Shown: piece by piece, positions 7,618-16,534 of the stretch
Layout: each line of letters starts with the position of its first letter
How positions within the stretch are numbered: position 1 is the stretch's first letter
DNA from: Arthrobacter_M sp030063245
GTDB taxonomy: Bacteria; Actinomycetota; Actinomycetes; Actinomycetales; Micrococcaceae
Direction of reading: 5' to 3'
DNA length: 64,000 nt
Assembly: GCF_051131705.1 (NCBI RefSeq)
Contig: NZ_CP180316.1
Coordinates: 3,596,001-3,660,000 of the forward strand
Made by a program: the position numbers and the translations under genes
Notes under the pieces: generated by a model
The model's database searches: none
What the model was told of the DNA's origin: nothing
Seen by the model: only the letters and a program-made list of their open reading frames with translations

Positions 7618-10044
7618 CAGGACTCTGGACATAGGGCGTGACTGTCGCGATGGCTTCCGTGTGATTCCGGTGTTTTTGTTGAGTGGTCGGCTGTTAATTT
7701 TCCCTCAGACGCGATAGAATCTAAGCAAGATAATCGGCGGCTTCGGGAGGGGTGGATGATGGGCGTGATGACATCTCAACTGCCCCTTCCGATGGCCATG
7801 GACGCCGGTGCCGTCCCGATTGGTCTGGCGGTGTCGCTGGTCGAGGATGAGACGGGTGGCAGGGCTTTTGTTCATGGGGAACTCTCTTACGCCTGGGATG
7901 TCGGGGAAACCGCGACGCGCCGGTTCACGGCGGCGAAACTGGCGGACATTAAGGCCGCGTCGGTGGCGGAGATTTCTGCCGCTTTCGGTGTGGATCCGGG
8001 CACGTTGTGGCGCTGGCGCCAGATCCTGGCCATGGATGGGGTGTTGGGTCTGGCCCCGGAAAAGCCGGGCCCGAGGGGGCCCAGCCGGCTGACGGAATCC
8101 ATGATGTCCGAGATCCGCGCCTTGCGCTCCACCGGCCTGCCACTGCGCGCAGTCGGTGCGAAAGTGGGTGTCTCCGAATTCACCGTCCGGCGGACATTGG
8201 CCATGGAAACCGCCGCACAGGAACCGGCCACTGCGCACCCGTCCCGGCAGGACCCGGAAGCCGGTCCCGTCATCACCGAACCGGCGGAAGGGCTGCCGGT
8301 TCTGCCGGCTGCGGCGGACCGGTCCGGGGAACGGGCCTGGGCCCGGACCGGGCTGCTGGAATGCGCGGCCCCGGTGTTCGCCCCGGCGGCCCGGGTGCCG
8401 TTGGCCGGGCTGTTCCTGGCCCTGCCCGCCCTGGTGAACACCGGATTGCTGGAGTGTGCGAAGGATGTCTTCGGGGCGTTGCCGAACGGGTTTTACGGTC
8501 TGGACACCATCCTCACCGGGGCGGTGTTTCAGGCCCTGGCCGGGGAACCCCGGGCCGAGGGGATAACCCGGATCGACCCGGTCGCGATGGGACGGGTGCT
8601 GGGTCTGGACCGGGCGCCGGAAGTGAAAACCCTCCGCCGCAAAACCGCGGCCCTGGCCGGGACCGGCAGGGCCGGGGAACTGCTGACCGCGATGGCAACC
8701 AGACACCTGAACGGCAGCGGTGACGAGGAGGGCGGGGGTCTGGCCGCGGTGCTCTACGTTGACGGGCATGTCCGCGCCTATCAGGGCACGAGGAAGATCG
8801 GGAAGGTCCATTCCACGAGGTTGAAGTTCCCGGTCCCGGCGACCGAGGAGACCTGGGTCGCCGACGGACACGGGTCCCCGGTGCTGGTGGTCATGGCCGA
8901 ACCCGGGGCCGCGCTGACCGGGGAACTGCGCCGGCTCCTGCCGACCCTGCGATTGATTATCGGCGATGACCGCAGGGTGCTGGTCGGTTTCGACCGGGGC
9001 GGCTGGTCCCCGGCCCTGTTCCAACACATGAGCGGGCAAGGCTTCGATGTGCTGACCTGGCGCAAGGGCACCACCGGGGACATCGACGACTCCCTCTTCA
9101 GCGAGGTCACGCACACCGACGAACACGGACAAACCCGGACCTGGGCCGCGGCCGACATCCGGGTCGAGGTGCCTGTCGGAACTACCGGGGAAGTGTTGTC
9201 GATGCGCCAGATCAGCCGCAAGGTCAAGGTCCCGGCAGGCGGGTTACGGCAGATCCACATCCTCACCACCGACACAAACCTCGCTACCGGGGAAGCGATT
9301 TACCGTATGGGTGCCAGGTGGCGGCAGGAAAACTACTTCCGCTACGCCAGGATCCGCTTCGCCCTGGATTCCCACGACGCCTACACCAGTACCGATGATG
9401 ATCCGGAACGGTCGGTGCCGAACCCGGCCAAACGCAAGGCCTACCAGAACGTACTTACCGCCAAAACCCGGTACGGGAAGGCCCTCGCCGACACCGATGC
9501 CGCGTTGCTGGCGGCCCGGACCCCGGCGCCGGGAACGGCCACGGTCCTGATCACCAATGCCGGGCACAACGCGATCACCGCGGACCTTTTCACCGCCCAA
9601 ACCGTCTTCGAGGAGGCGCAGGCGGTGCATAAGGAGATCCCGGCCCGGGTACCCCTTGGTGACATCGCCCCGGGCCAGCAGGTCCTGGACACCGAGACGA
9701 AACTGCTCACCCACGCGATCCGGATGGCCGCGTTCAACACCGCCACCACCCTGGCCAGGGAGATCCGCACCAACACCGGCTACGCCCGCGCCGACGACGA
9801 AGCCCACGCCCTGATCCGGCAGGCTCTCACGACCAGCGGCGACATCGACCCCGGCCGGGACGGCTACCTCACCATCCGCCTCGACCCCCTCCCCACCAAA
9901 CGGGCCACGGCCGCGATCGCCGAACTCTGCGACCACCTCACCAGCACCGAAACCCGTTACCCAGGCACGGACCGGATCCTGCGATTCGAGACAAAGAAAC
10001 GCGAAACGTCGCTCAGCGAATAAAGCGCTAGGTCAGGAGTCCTG
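7618..10044 (+). mobile_element. 2427-bp insertion sequence with 755-aa transposase
   Basis: Both ends start CAGGACTC reading inwards: left 7618-7638, right the complement of 10024-10044, with 16 of 21 positions identical. The element is flanked by the direct repeat GGTCT at 7613-7617 and 10045-10049, a 5-bp target duplication. It carries one gene and sits inside a serine recombinase. I cannot assign it to a named IS family from sequence alone; size and 5-bp duplication would fit an IS4/IS1634-like DDE element. Confidence 0.85.
7756..10023 (+). CDS. putative DDE transposase, 755 aa
   Basis: The N-terminal 150 residues contain helix-turn-helix segments for binding the element ends (IKAASVAEISAAFGVDPGTLWRWR and a second at about 115-145). 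The central domain has VLYVDGHVRAYQGTRKIGK and RRVLVGFDRGGWSP, with aspartates placed as in DDE/RNase-H-fold transposases. A later RMGARWRQENYFRYARIRFALDSHD block resembles the Y(2)R(3)E(6)K-like region holding the glutamate. A ribosome site GGGAGGGG precedes the ATG at 7756. The gene is intact and fills the element. It could be called a transposase without family; unusual length and the alanine/threonine-rich C-terminus set it apart. Confidence 0.8.
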   Translation: MMGVMTSQLPLPMAMDAGAVPIGLAVSLVEDETGGRAFVHGELSYAWDVGETATRRFTAAKLADIKAASVAEISAAFGVDPGTLWRWRQILAMDGVLGLAPEKPGPRGPSRLTESMMSEIRALRSTGLPLRAVGAKVGVSEFTVRRTLAMETAAQEPATAHPSRQDPEAGPVITEPAEGLPVLPAAADRSGERAWARTGLLECAAPVFAPAARVPLAGLFLALPALVNTGLLECAKDVFGALPNGFYGLDTILTGAVFQALAGEPRAEGITRIDPVAMGRVLGLDRAPEVKTLRRKTAALAGTGRAGELLTAMATRHLNGSGDEEGGGLAAVLYVDGHVRAYQGTRKIGKVHSTRLKFPVPATEETWVADGHGSPVLVVMAEPGAALTGELRRLLPTLRLIIGDDRRVLVGFDRGGWSPALFQHMSGQGFDVLTWRKGTTGDIDDSLFSEVTHTDEHGQTRTWAAADIRVEVPVGTTGEVLSMRQISRKVKVPAGGLRQIHILTTDTNLATGEAIYRMGARWRQENYFRYARIRFALDSHDAYTSTDDDPERSVPNPAKRKAYQNVLTAKTRYGKALADTDAALLAARTPAPGTATVLITNAGHNAITADLFTAQTVFEEAQAVHKEIPARVPLGDIAPGQQVLDTETKLLTHAIRMAAFNTATTLAREIRTNTGYARADDEAHALIRQALTTSGDIDPGRDGYLTIRLDPLPTKRATAAIAELCDHLTSTETRYPGTDRILRFETKKRETSLSE

Positions 10045-10369
10045 GGTCTGTGGCGATGCCGTCGCGCAGCGAGCGGAACTTGATGCCGTCTGCCTTGAAG
10101 TCGTCGAGGAGTTCGAGCAGGTGGCGGGTGCGGCGTCCGACGCGGTCCGGTTTCCAGACGACGACTTCATCGCCGCGGCTGAGGCGCTCCAGCATCTTGT
10201 CCAGTTCGGGACGGCTGGTTTTGGTCCCGCTGATCCCATGGTCGCGGTAGATGCGTTCACAGCCTGCAGCTTCCAGCTCCCTGATCTGCAGCTCGGTGTC
10301 TTGGTCCGCGGTACTGACCCGGGCATATCCCAGACGTGTAATGTGTCTTCCCCTCCAACGTCCCATCAA
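10045..10369 (-). pseudogene. N-terminal half of serine recombinase interrupted by the IS
   Basis: Reads RLGYARVSTADQDTELQIRE with the catalytic serine in YARVST, then WKPDRVGRR and FRSLRDGIATD, the standard catalytic domain of Tn3/Hin-type resolvases. The gene stops being recombinase at the 5-bp target duplication: the following codons come from the IS inverted repeat and give a premature stop at 10028. The matching C-terminus is at 7336-7617. No transposase of the original host transposon is recognisable nearby. Confidence 0.88.
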
Positions 10370-10414
10370 AGACTACTTTCCTGTGATGATGAGAATATAA
10401 GGATGAGACACATT
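10340..10414. repeat. inverted repeat around the recombinase start, possible res/operator
   Basis: AATGTGTCT at 10340-10348 and its complement AGACACATT at 10406-10414 are 57 bases apart and flank the recombinase start codon. Resolvases commonly bind paired sites upstream of their own gene, so this may be part of a res site. Inference from position only. Confidence 0.35.
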
Positions 10415-10854
10415 GTTGAGACTTCCCGAGGTGCAGACACGCCGCAAACTCGAGGCGCAGAAGGTGGCGGCTCGTGCTCCGGTCAATGGTTCCTTAGACA
10501 AGACGCCTCCAGTTTGGCCGGCGGCTTACGCGGCATTTTGTGCGGTCCCCGCGGGGCCGTGTCGGCGCCATGGCCTTGCACCTCGCAGCACGAGCCTCCA
10601 TCATCTTCGCCTTGCCACGCAACCAAGTACGAGCACGCTTGATAGTTTGGCCGGGTCGCAGGTCATCAGGCCGGGCAGTCTTGAAGAGGTCAAGGTCAAG
10701 GTTCTCGCAAAAGCATGGTTGCATGCTAGACCGAGCATGGTGTCAGCAAACAGAGGAGATTATTGGAGTCGCTCGGACGTTGTTGGGTTTTTAGGAATCT
10801 AATTGCCGGCAGCTGGCATGCTGATTGTGGCCTCGGCACCTCTTCTAGGCTGGG
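10415..10854. other. gap with no convincing gene
   Basis: About 440 bases between the recombinase and the membrane protein. Open frames on both strands are arginine/serine-rich and lack ribosome sites. This may be leftover of the transposon that carried the split recombinase. Confidence 0.45.
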
Positions 10855-11627
10855 TTATTTCTCCAGTTGGGTTTGAGCCGTTGCACCCCTGCCCAGCTCC
10901 ACAACGGTTGCGCTCATCTCATCTGCGAGCCGGAGCACGTCATACATACCGGCCACCGTCCTGTCACGGCTGTATGCGGTAACTCTGGTTTCCCCTCGGT
11001 GTCGTCGACCTGGAAGCGGAGGCTGGGCTGAGACTTCATGTACCGTCCCGCGTCCCGGTGGGACCAGGTCCCGGCGGACCACTCTCGATCGATCTTGACC
11101 CAAACATCCTGACCTACGATGTCCGCGCTCAAACCGGGCACGTGGAAAGATTGGGCCAGAGTGTCCAGGGCCTGCCTGCTTGTGAGCCCCGAAGTCCAGT
11201 GTTCGTTGAGCGCGAAGCGCTCCACGGCCGGTCCAAACAGCAGAAAGACCCACAGGGCCACCATGTTTGGCCAGAGTGCGGTACCAGCCACTTGGCTTGC
11301 CTCAAAAATCACCGACCACCCAACAGCAGTAATCCCAATAACGGTGACAATGACGAGCATTACCTTCTTCCAACGGCCCGAAACCGGAACCAATGCCCGC
11401 GCCTTGCCCCGGGCCGAGGCAAGATAAATTCCCAAGGCCAGGGTAAAGACGGACTGAAGGCCGAAAAGAATATCCATGGCAATGTCAATGCCGCGGTCCC
11501 GACGAGAAAACACGACCAGCACCATGGCGAGCATCCCTAAGGCCGTCATCGCCAGCCCGGAAGCAATCCGGAATCGCTTGTCCCGCGCCGAAGGCTCCAT
11601 GGCTTCATACAACCGTGCGAAATTCAC
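10855..11627 (-). pseudogene. four-helix membrane protein with a 3' frameshift
   Basis: The N-terminal frame (11627 down to about 10985) encodes MNFARLYEAMEPSARDK, then four hydrophobic helices (ALGMLAMVLVVF, LFGLQSVFTLALGIYL, VMLVIVTVIGITAVGW, ALWPNMVALWVFLLFGP), then a soluble tail ending LRFQVDDTEG. From about 10984 the natural continuation lies one base out of phase: ETRVTAYSRDRTVAG and LRLADEMSATVVEL, stopping at 10855. Together they give about 256 residues. The in-frame version instead ends SQMR at 10914. Function is unknown. Either a slipped base in the GGGGAAA run is real, or it is a sequence error. Confidence 0.65.
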
Positions 11628-11797
11628 TATGTCAACGAGCTAGACAATCTCCACGAGGCTCGGAAAAGCATTTCAAGAAACAGTTCAACCACGGGCTCCC
11701 CGGCTAACGGCCACCATCTATGAGGAAGTCCTGGTACACCCTCTCTGGAGCACTGGGAAGCGGACCGTGGAGTGTTCCCGCTTTTGTGGACTCGAGA

Positions 11798-12090
11798 TTA
11801 AGCCGCGAGTTCGTGAATTGATTTATAGCCTAACTCATATTCGAGCGGTGTCAAATAGCCGTTAGCTGAATGACGGCGCCGCGTGTTGTAGTAGCCTTCG
11901 ATCCAGAGGAATGTTTCTCTACGGAGGCGTTTCAGGTCCGGCCATGGTTTAGTGTGAATGAGTTCTTTCTTGTAGGTCGCGAAAAATGACTCGGATACGG
12001 CGTTGTCGTAACATGTCCCGGTCCGTCCGAGAGAGCGTATAATTTTGTTATTCACACAATATGTGGCGAATTCATTTGAAGTGTATTGCG
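11798..12090 (-). pseudogene. IS3-type transposase orfB, C-terminal part
   Basis: Reads TSNEFATYCVNNKIIRSL, then CYDNAVSESFFATYKKELIH, which carries the catalytic glutamate of the DDE triad, and ends in the GYYNTRRRHSANGYLTPLEYE block typical of IS3 OrfB. It joins to the part ending HSDRGTQY at 15306 when the ISL3-type element and one copy of its 8-bp duplication are removed. Confidence 0.88.
12083..12090 (+). repeat. 8-bp target duplication of the ISL3-type element, left copy
   Basis: GTATTGCG lies directly before the left inverted repeat, and the identical octamer is at 15306-15313 directly after the right one. Eight bases is the usual duplication length for ISL3 elements. Confidence 0.92.
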
Positions 12091-12096
12091 GGCTCT

Positions 12097-12532
12097 TCAG
12101 AATTGAGAGTGTAGTCGGGGTCTGAATCCGCCGGATTCCAGCAGCGATCTGGCGATGTAATTGGTGATGTTACGGAACCCGAGAGCGGAACCACGAAGGT
12201 GTTCAAGACGGCCATTTATCGCCTCAGTTGGGCCATTGGAAGTGCCAGGCCGCTCAAAGTAGGCGAGCACATCGACGGCTCGGCGTTTGAGCGTGCGGCC
12301 AAGGGTTCTGAGCTCGGTGAGCGCGCTGGGGACGCCGGCGCTGAGGGAGTCGATCACGGCTTGCATCATCTCCTGTCCGCGGGAGCGGTCCGGTTCCCGG
12401 TACGCGGCGATCATGCGTTGGTAGAGGCCCCAGCTCGCCTCGACTTCGACATGCGTATCGGTGGAGAACAAGGTTTCAAGGCGGTCGCGTTGCTTTTCGG
12501 TAAGCAGATCCGCCCCAGTATGCAGCGTCCGC
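12097..12532 (-). pseudogene. ISL3-type transposase, C-terminal part
   Basis: Continues RTLHTGADLLTEKQRDRLET, then VEASWGLYQRMIAAYREPDR, and the SNGPTEAINGRLEHLRG segment that carries the catalytic glutamate. The stop codon (12097-12099) lies inside the terminal inverted repeat. It is separated from its N-terminal half by the IS1182-type insertion; removal of 12537-14298 plus one CTAG restores the frame DPLYSA-RRTLHTG. Confidence 0.9.
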
Positions 12533-12536
12533 CTAG

Positions 12537-14298
12537 GTGCGTGGGTCAGTAGTCCGTCCTAGTTTTAAAACGCCGGCGAATTATTTAAAACGCCGGCGGA
12601 TTAGCCGGGCTGCCGGATGTGGGGCTGGGAGAATTGGGGTATGGATGCCGGTTCCCAGGATGGTTTGTTCGCCGAGTCGCTCGTGGGGCCCCTCGTGCCT
12701 CCGGCCGTTGATGAGCCGATGGATGCCAACGGCGGGGCCAGGAAGCGGTTCCGGGGGTTTGAACCCGAGGCGGTGATGCTGGTCCCGCCGTCACTGGATG
12801 AGTGGCTGCCGCAAAACCATCTGGCCCGGTTCATTGCCGAAATGGTGGACACGGAGCTGGACCTGGCCCGCTTCTACAAGTCCTATGCGAAGGCCAAGGG
12901 CCAGCCGCCGTATGATCCGCGCCTGATGCTGCGCATCGTCCTGTACGGATATTGTGTCGGGGTCCGCTCCTCGCGGGAGTTGGAGCGGGCATGTACGGAT
13001 GTGGTCGCGTTCCGGTGGCTGGCCGCGCAGCAGGCCCCTGATTTCCGCTCGATCGCCCGTTTCCGCGAACGCCACCTCGCGGCCCTGGCGAACGTGTTCC
13101 TCCAGGCCCTGGAACTGTGCCGGGCCGCGGGTATGGTCTCCCTGGGCAGGGTGGCCCTGGACGGGACGAAGGTGCGGGCCAACGCGTCCCGGCACAAGGC
13201 CATGAGCTATGCCCGGTTGAGCGCGAAGCAGAAGGTCCTGGCCGATGAGATCAGCGACCTGATGGAAGAGGCGAAGACCGTCGACGCGGCCGAGGACGCC
13301 CGCTTCGGGCCGGGCACTCGCGGGGACGAACTCCCCGCGGAGCTGGCGAACAGGCGGGCCCGGGCCGCGGCGATGGCCACGGCCCGTGCCTCACTGGAGG
13401 AAGAAGCCGCTGCCAAGGCCCGCCAGCTCGCGGAAGAGAAGGCCCGGTCCCGCGGCGATGATGACGAGGACATCACCGCTGCCGGCGACACTGCCGCTGC
13501 GAAGGCCGAGCCGAAGCCCACGGCGCAACGGAACTTCACGGACCCGGACGCGCGGATCATGAAAACCGCGGATGGTTCATACCATTACTGCTACAACGGC
13601 CAGGCCGTCGTGGATGCTGACCACCAGGTAATTGTTGCCACCAGATTGAACAACGTGGCCGTGGATGTGCAGCAGCTGGCCCCCATGATCGAACACACGG
13701 CTGTCTCTGTAGGTGCAATGCCCACGACGTGGAGTGCCGACGCCGGGTATTGCTCGGCAGCCAACCTCGAGCACGTCAAAGACGTTGAAACGGCTCATTC
13801 AACCGAGTTCTTCATCTCCACCCGACGCATGAAACACGGTACGCCGATTCCCGAGTCGCCCCGGGGCAGGATCCCGGCCAACGCGAGCCTGGCAGAACGG
13901 ATGGGACGGAAACTCAAAACCAAGAAGGGCAAGAAAATTTATGCCCGGCGCAAAGCGATCGTTGAACCGGTCTTCGGCCAGATCAAGACCCGGCAGGGCA
14001 AAAACGTGCTCCTGCGCGGCATGGAGAAGGCAGCGCGTGAGTGGGAGTTGCTGGCAGGGTGCCACAACCTAATGAAGCTCTTCAGCCACCGCACCCGGGC
14101 GGCCTCCCTGGCGCGGATGTAGAACGGGGGCCGGCAACGGGGCAGCCCCGGGACGCCAACGGCGGCTCTTCACACCTCGCTGAACGATCCCTCGGGGCGG
14201 GGGCGCCTCCTTCAAAGGAAATTATTACCGGCATCAGGATTCATCGGCTGCCACGCCGCCGAACATCAAACGGCTAAAACCACTACCGACCCATGCAC
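12537..14298 (+). mobile_element. IS1182-type element inserted in the ISL3-type transposase
   Basis: Ends share 15 of 17 bases as inverted repeats (GTGCGTGGGTCAGTAGT at 12537-12553; complement of 14282-14298). The 4-bp palindrome CTAG is duplicated at 12533-12536 and 14299-14302. The 1762-bp element holds one intact transposase gene on the + strand and is the youngest layer of the nest. Confidence 0.92.
12617..14122 (+). CDS. IS1182-family transposase
   Basis: The 501-aa DDE transposase has an N-terminal DUF772-type region (PPSLDEWLPQNHLARFIAEM, SSRELERACTDVVAFRWL, FRSIARFRERH). The DDE residues are plausibly in VALDGTKVRANAS, WSADAGYCS and VEPVFGQIKTRQG. An alanine/glutamate-rich coiled insertion lies at about residues 205-310. 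The likely true start is the ATG at 12641 (MDAGSQDG), which follows GGGAG; the longer start is kept as the outer limit. It is intact, so this element may still be mobile. Confidence 0.9.
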   Translation: MWGWENWGMDAGSQDGLFAESLVGPLVPPAVDEPMDANGGARKRFRGFEPEAVMLVPPSLDEWLPQNHLARFIAEMVDTELDLARFYKSYAKAKGQPPYDPRLMLRIVLYGYCVGVRSSRELERACTDVVAFRWLAAQQAPDFRSIARFRERHLAALANVFLQALELCRAAGMVSLGRVALDGTKVRANASRHKAMSYARLSAKQKVLADEISDLMEEAKTVDAAEDARFGPGTRGDELPAELANRRARAAAMATARASLEEEAAAKARQLAEEKARSRGDDDEDITAAGDTAAAKAEPKPTAQRNFTDPDARIMKTADGSYHYCYNGQAVVDADHQVIVATRLNNVAVDVQQLAPMIEHTAVSVGAMPTTWSADAGYCSAANLEHVKDVETAHSTEFFISTRRMKHGTPIPESPRGRIPANASLAERMGRKLKTKKGKKIYARRKAIVEPVFGQIKTRQGKNVLLRGMEKAAREWELLAGCHNLMKLFSHRTRAASLARM

Positions 14299-14302
14299 CT
14301 AG

Positions 14303-15170
14303 CTGAATACAACGGGTCTCCGGCCCTTCCGCGGTGCCCGCGCGTCTGCTGCTGAACTCGCCGCCGGCACGAATCCAGCGCCTCCCCAGCCAAGCGGACC
14401 ACATGAAATGGATCCATCACCGGAACGGCATCAGGGAGTTCCTCGGTGGCGGCACTCTTGAACCCGGAAAACCCGTCCATGGCGACCACTTCAACCCCGT
14501 CCCGCCACTGCTGTGGGCGTGCCTTCAGCCAAGTGACGAAGACTTGTTTGGAGCGGCCTTCGACCATGTCCAGGAGCCTCGATGGGCCGGTGCCGTCCCT
14601 GATCGGAGTCAGATCAATGATCACGGTGACGTACTTGTCCCCGCGGCGGGTGTGCCGCCAAACATGCTCGTCAACACCGATGACCTTCACACCGTCGAAG
14701 CGGTGTTGATCATCAATCAACACACGCCTGCCCTCGGCCAGGACAGCCTTGTTCGCGGTGTTCCAGGTCACGCCCAGGCCCTCGGCAACACGGGCGACCG
14801 TGAGGTGTTGGCATACGATCCCTTCCAGTGCCCAGCGCAGCCCGCGGCGGGAAAGTTTCGCCCGCTGCTCCGCGGCCATGGAGGTGTTCTGCCGCCACAC
14901 GTGCCCGCACCCGGTGCAGCGGTAGCGGCGGATACTCACCAGCAGTGTGGTCGGGCGCCATCCGAAGGGTTCATGGCCCAGCCGACGAGTCACCGTGTCC
15001 CGTGGGACTCCCTGGCATCCGCACCGGGAACACCAGTCATCGGCCTCGGTGACGCGGCAGGCCAGGACGGCACGATCTGGGCGCAGGTACTGACCGGTCA
15101 CCTCAAGTCCGAGCTCATCAAGGCGGCAGAATGTGGTCAGGTCAGGGCTGTGAAAGGTAGCGTGGAACAC
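14303..15170 (-). pseudogene. ISL3-type transposase, N-terminal part
   Basis: Starts MFHATFHSPDLTTFCRLDEL. It has the zinc-ribbon of ISL3 transposases (CSRCGCQG ... YRCTGCGHVW, paired cysteines), a helix-turn-helix near VARVAEGLGVTWNTANKAV, and DDE aspartates in GVDEHVW and VAMDGFSGFKS. It is cut after GDPLYSA by the IS1182-type element. Residues past the CTAG duplication come from the inserted element's repeat. Confidence 0.9.
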
Positions 15171-15313
15171 GAGGGCCTTGCGGTAGAGGAATCACGATCT
15201 AGATAATCTGATTCTCTCCCAAGGCCCTCACCTCAGCTGAAACAACTTGCCGACCCCAGGCTCCTCACACTGCAGCCCCGACTACACTCTCAATTCGGAA
15301 GAGCCGTATTGCG

Positions 15314-15905
15314 TGCCGCGGTCTGAATGGAAGATTACCGGTGCCGGCGGTTGGCGGCGGGTGATGGCCATATCCAGGGCATCGGTGACCAGAGACGTGC
15401 GCATGTGGGTGTCCAGGGCCCAGCCGACCAGGGCGCGCGAATGCAGATCGATTACGGTGGCGAGGTAGGCCCACCCGTCCCAGGTCTTGATGTAGGTGAT
15501 ATCCCCGCACCAGGCCGTATTGGGCTCGGCGGCGGTGAAGTTGCGTTTGATCAGATCGGGTGCGTTGACCTTCTCCTCACCGGGAACGGTGGTGACCTTC
15601 TACGCTTTGGGATGACGGCCTTGCAGCCCGGCGACCCGCATCAGCCGGTGCACGCGTTTGGCGCTGATCCGCCACCCCTGAGCGGTTAATTCCGCCCAGG
15701 TCCGACGCACCCCGGGGTTGCCGTCAAGGTCCTTATGTTCGGCCTTGATGACCTCCAGCAAGGTCTCGTCCTCGACCTGCCGGACACTGGGGCCGCGGTT
15801 GCGCCAAGCGTAGTAGCCAGAGGTGGAGACGCCGAGCTCGGCGCACATGAACGAAACGTCGTACGTATTTGAATCAGCCCAGTCCGCAATAGCAGCGAAG
15901 ATCAC
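15314..15905 (-). pseudogene. IS3-type transposase orfB, N-terminal part with amber codon
   Basis: Begins at a GTG that shares its first base with the orfA stop: IFAAIADWADSNTYDVSFM, HTH region SGYYAWRNRGPS, then QGRHPKA followed by TAG at 15600-15602 where relatives have tryptophan (TGG to TAG). After the stop the frame continues as an intact rve domain: WCGDITYIKTWDGWAYLA (first Asp) and HSDRGTQY (second Asp), to the ISL3-type insertion point at 15306-15313. Confidence 0.88.
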
Positions 15906-16195
15906 TACTGGCCTTTCGCGAACCAGGTCGAAACTTTTTTTGCGAAGTCGAGCTGCATTTCAAGTTTCGCGTTTTCCGTGCGTAAACGCTGCAGCTCCAT
16001 CCTCTCTGACTCGGTCAACGGTTTCTCAGTAGCCACAATCGAGTCCGGTTGAATCTTCTTCATCCACTTCCTAATAGTCGTTTCGCTAATAGCGAGTTTC
16101 TTGGCAACCTCGGGCACGGAATGCCCACCCTCAATAACCAACGCTACCGCGTCACGCTTATATTCATCAGTGAAGCTCCTGCGAGTGGAACCCAT
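15905..16195 (-). CDS. IS3-type transposase orfA
   Basis: The 96-aa DNA-binding subunit has a helix-turn-helix (SVPEVAKKLAISETTIRKWM) and a C-terminal leucine-zipper-like ELQRLRTENAKLEMQLDF. Seven A residues on the minus strand (15935-15941, within codons for AKK) form a classic A-AAA-AAA slippery site. A -1 shift there would fuse orfA to orfB (KKSFDLVRERPVVIFAAIADW), as in many IS3 elements. The gene is intact though its partner is dead. Confidence 0.9.
   Translation of the reverse strand: MGSTRRSFTDEYKRDAVALVIEGGHSVPEVAKKLAISETTIRKWMKKIQPDSIVATEKPLTESERMELQRLRTENAKLEMQLDFAKKVSTWFAKGQ
15935..15941 (-). promoter_or_regulatory. programmed -1 frameshift site (A7)
   Basis: Run of seven A on the minus strand near the end of orfA; shifting back one base enters the orfB frame with no stop before its conserved start. 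This is the known expression mode of IS3 OrfAB. Not tested here. Confidence 0.65.
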
Positions 16196-16222
16196 AAAAG
16201 TAGTCTCCTACAGTCGGGAACC

Positions 16223-16534
16223 CGGACCAACCCCCACCCCGTCCATCAAACCGGGTACGCTCCACCGCGGCGGCCACCCCAGGGTTCGGGCTACAACCAC
16301 AATTAGTTTCGAAAGCGAACCCACGCGAAGACCTCGCCCAACACTAGCGACGCTGCCCCAATGTCGTTGGTGTTGGCCACAAGCACCCACACTTTTGGTC
16401 TTGAAGTAGACAAGATCGCTTTTCAAGTCCGCAGATACACGCCTTAGTATCGTCTTATCAAAGGATCCTTTGTTGGGACGTAACCTGGGCGTGAATCTAC
16501 GGATCTTGAGGCACACGGGTTGCAAGTTCCCCTT
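16223..16534. other. gap with no convincing gene
   Basis: About 310 bases between the IS3-type element and the zeta-toxin remnant. An open minus-strand frame crosses it but shows no family motif. Confidence 0.4.

Larger units (their letters stand above)
12091..15305 (-). mobile_element. ISL3-type element, itself interrupted by an IS1182-type element
   Basis: Terminal inverted repeats of 30 bp with one mismatch start GGCTCTTC at each end (12091-12120 and the complement of 15276-15305), the hallmark of ISL3 ends. The flanking 8-bp duplication is GTATTGCG. Without the nested insert and its duplicated CTAG the element is about 1449 bp with one transposase on the minus strand. Confidence 0.93.
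11774..16222 (-). mobile_element. IS3-type element, interrupted by an ISL3-type element
   Basis: Minus-strand element with orfA (16195-15905) and orfB (15905 down to 11798) after removal of the ISL3 insert at 12091-15305. Candidate terminal inverted repeats share GTTCCCG, reading inward from about 11774 and from about 16222. I could not find a convincing 3-bp target duplication, so the outer ends are approximate. The element is dead: orfB has an amber codon at 15600-15602 and is split by the insertion. Confidence 0.75.

Noticed and set aside
7705..9132. 475-codon minus frame inside the IS
   Set aside because: Shadow of the transposase gene (glycine/arginine/glutamine composition).
12541..12616. 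Repeated TTAAAACGCCGGCG units inside the IS1182-type element considered as a CRISPR-like array
   Set aside because: Only two copies, 20 bases apart, at the transposase promoter; no spacers and no cas genes.
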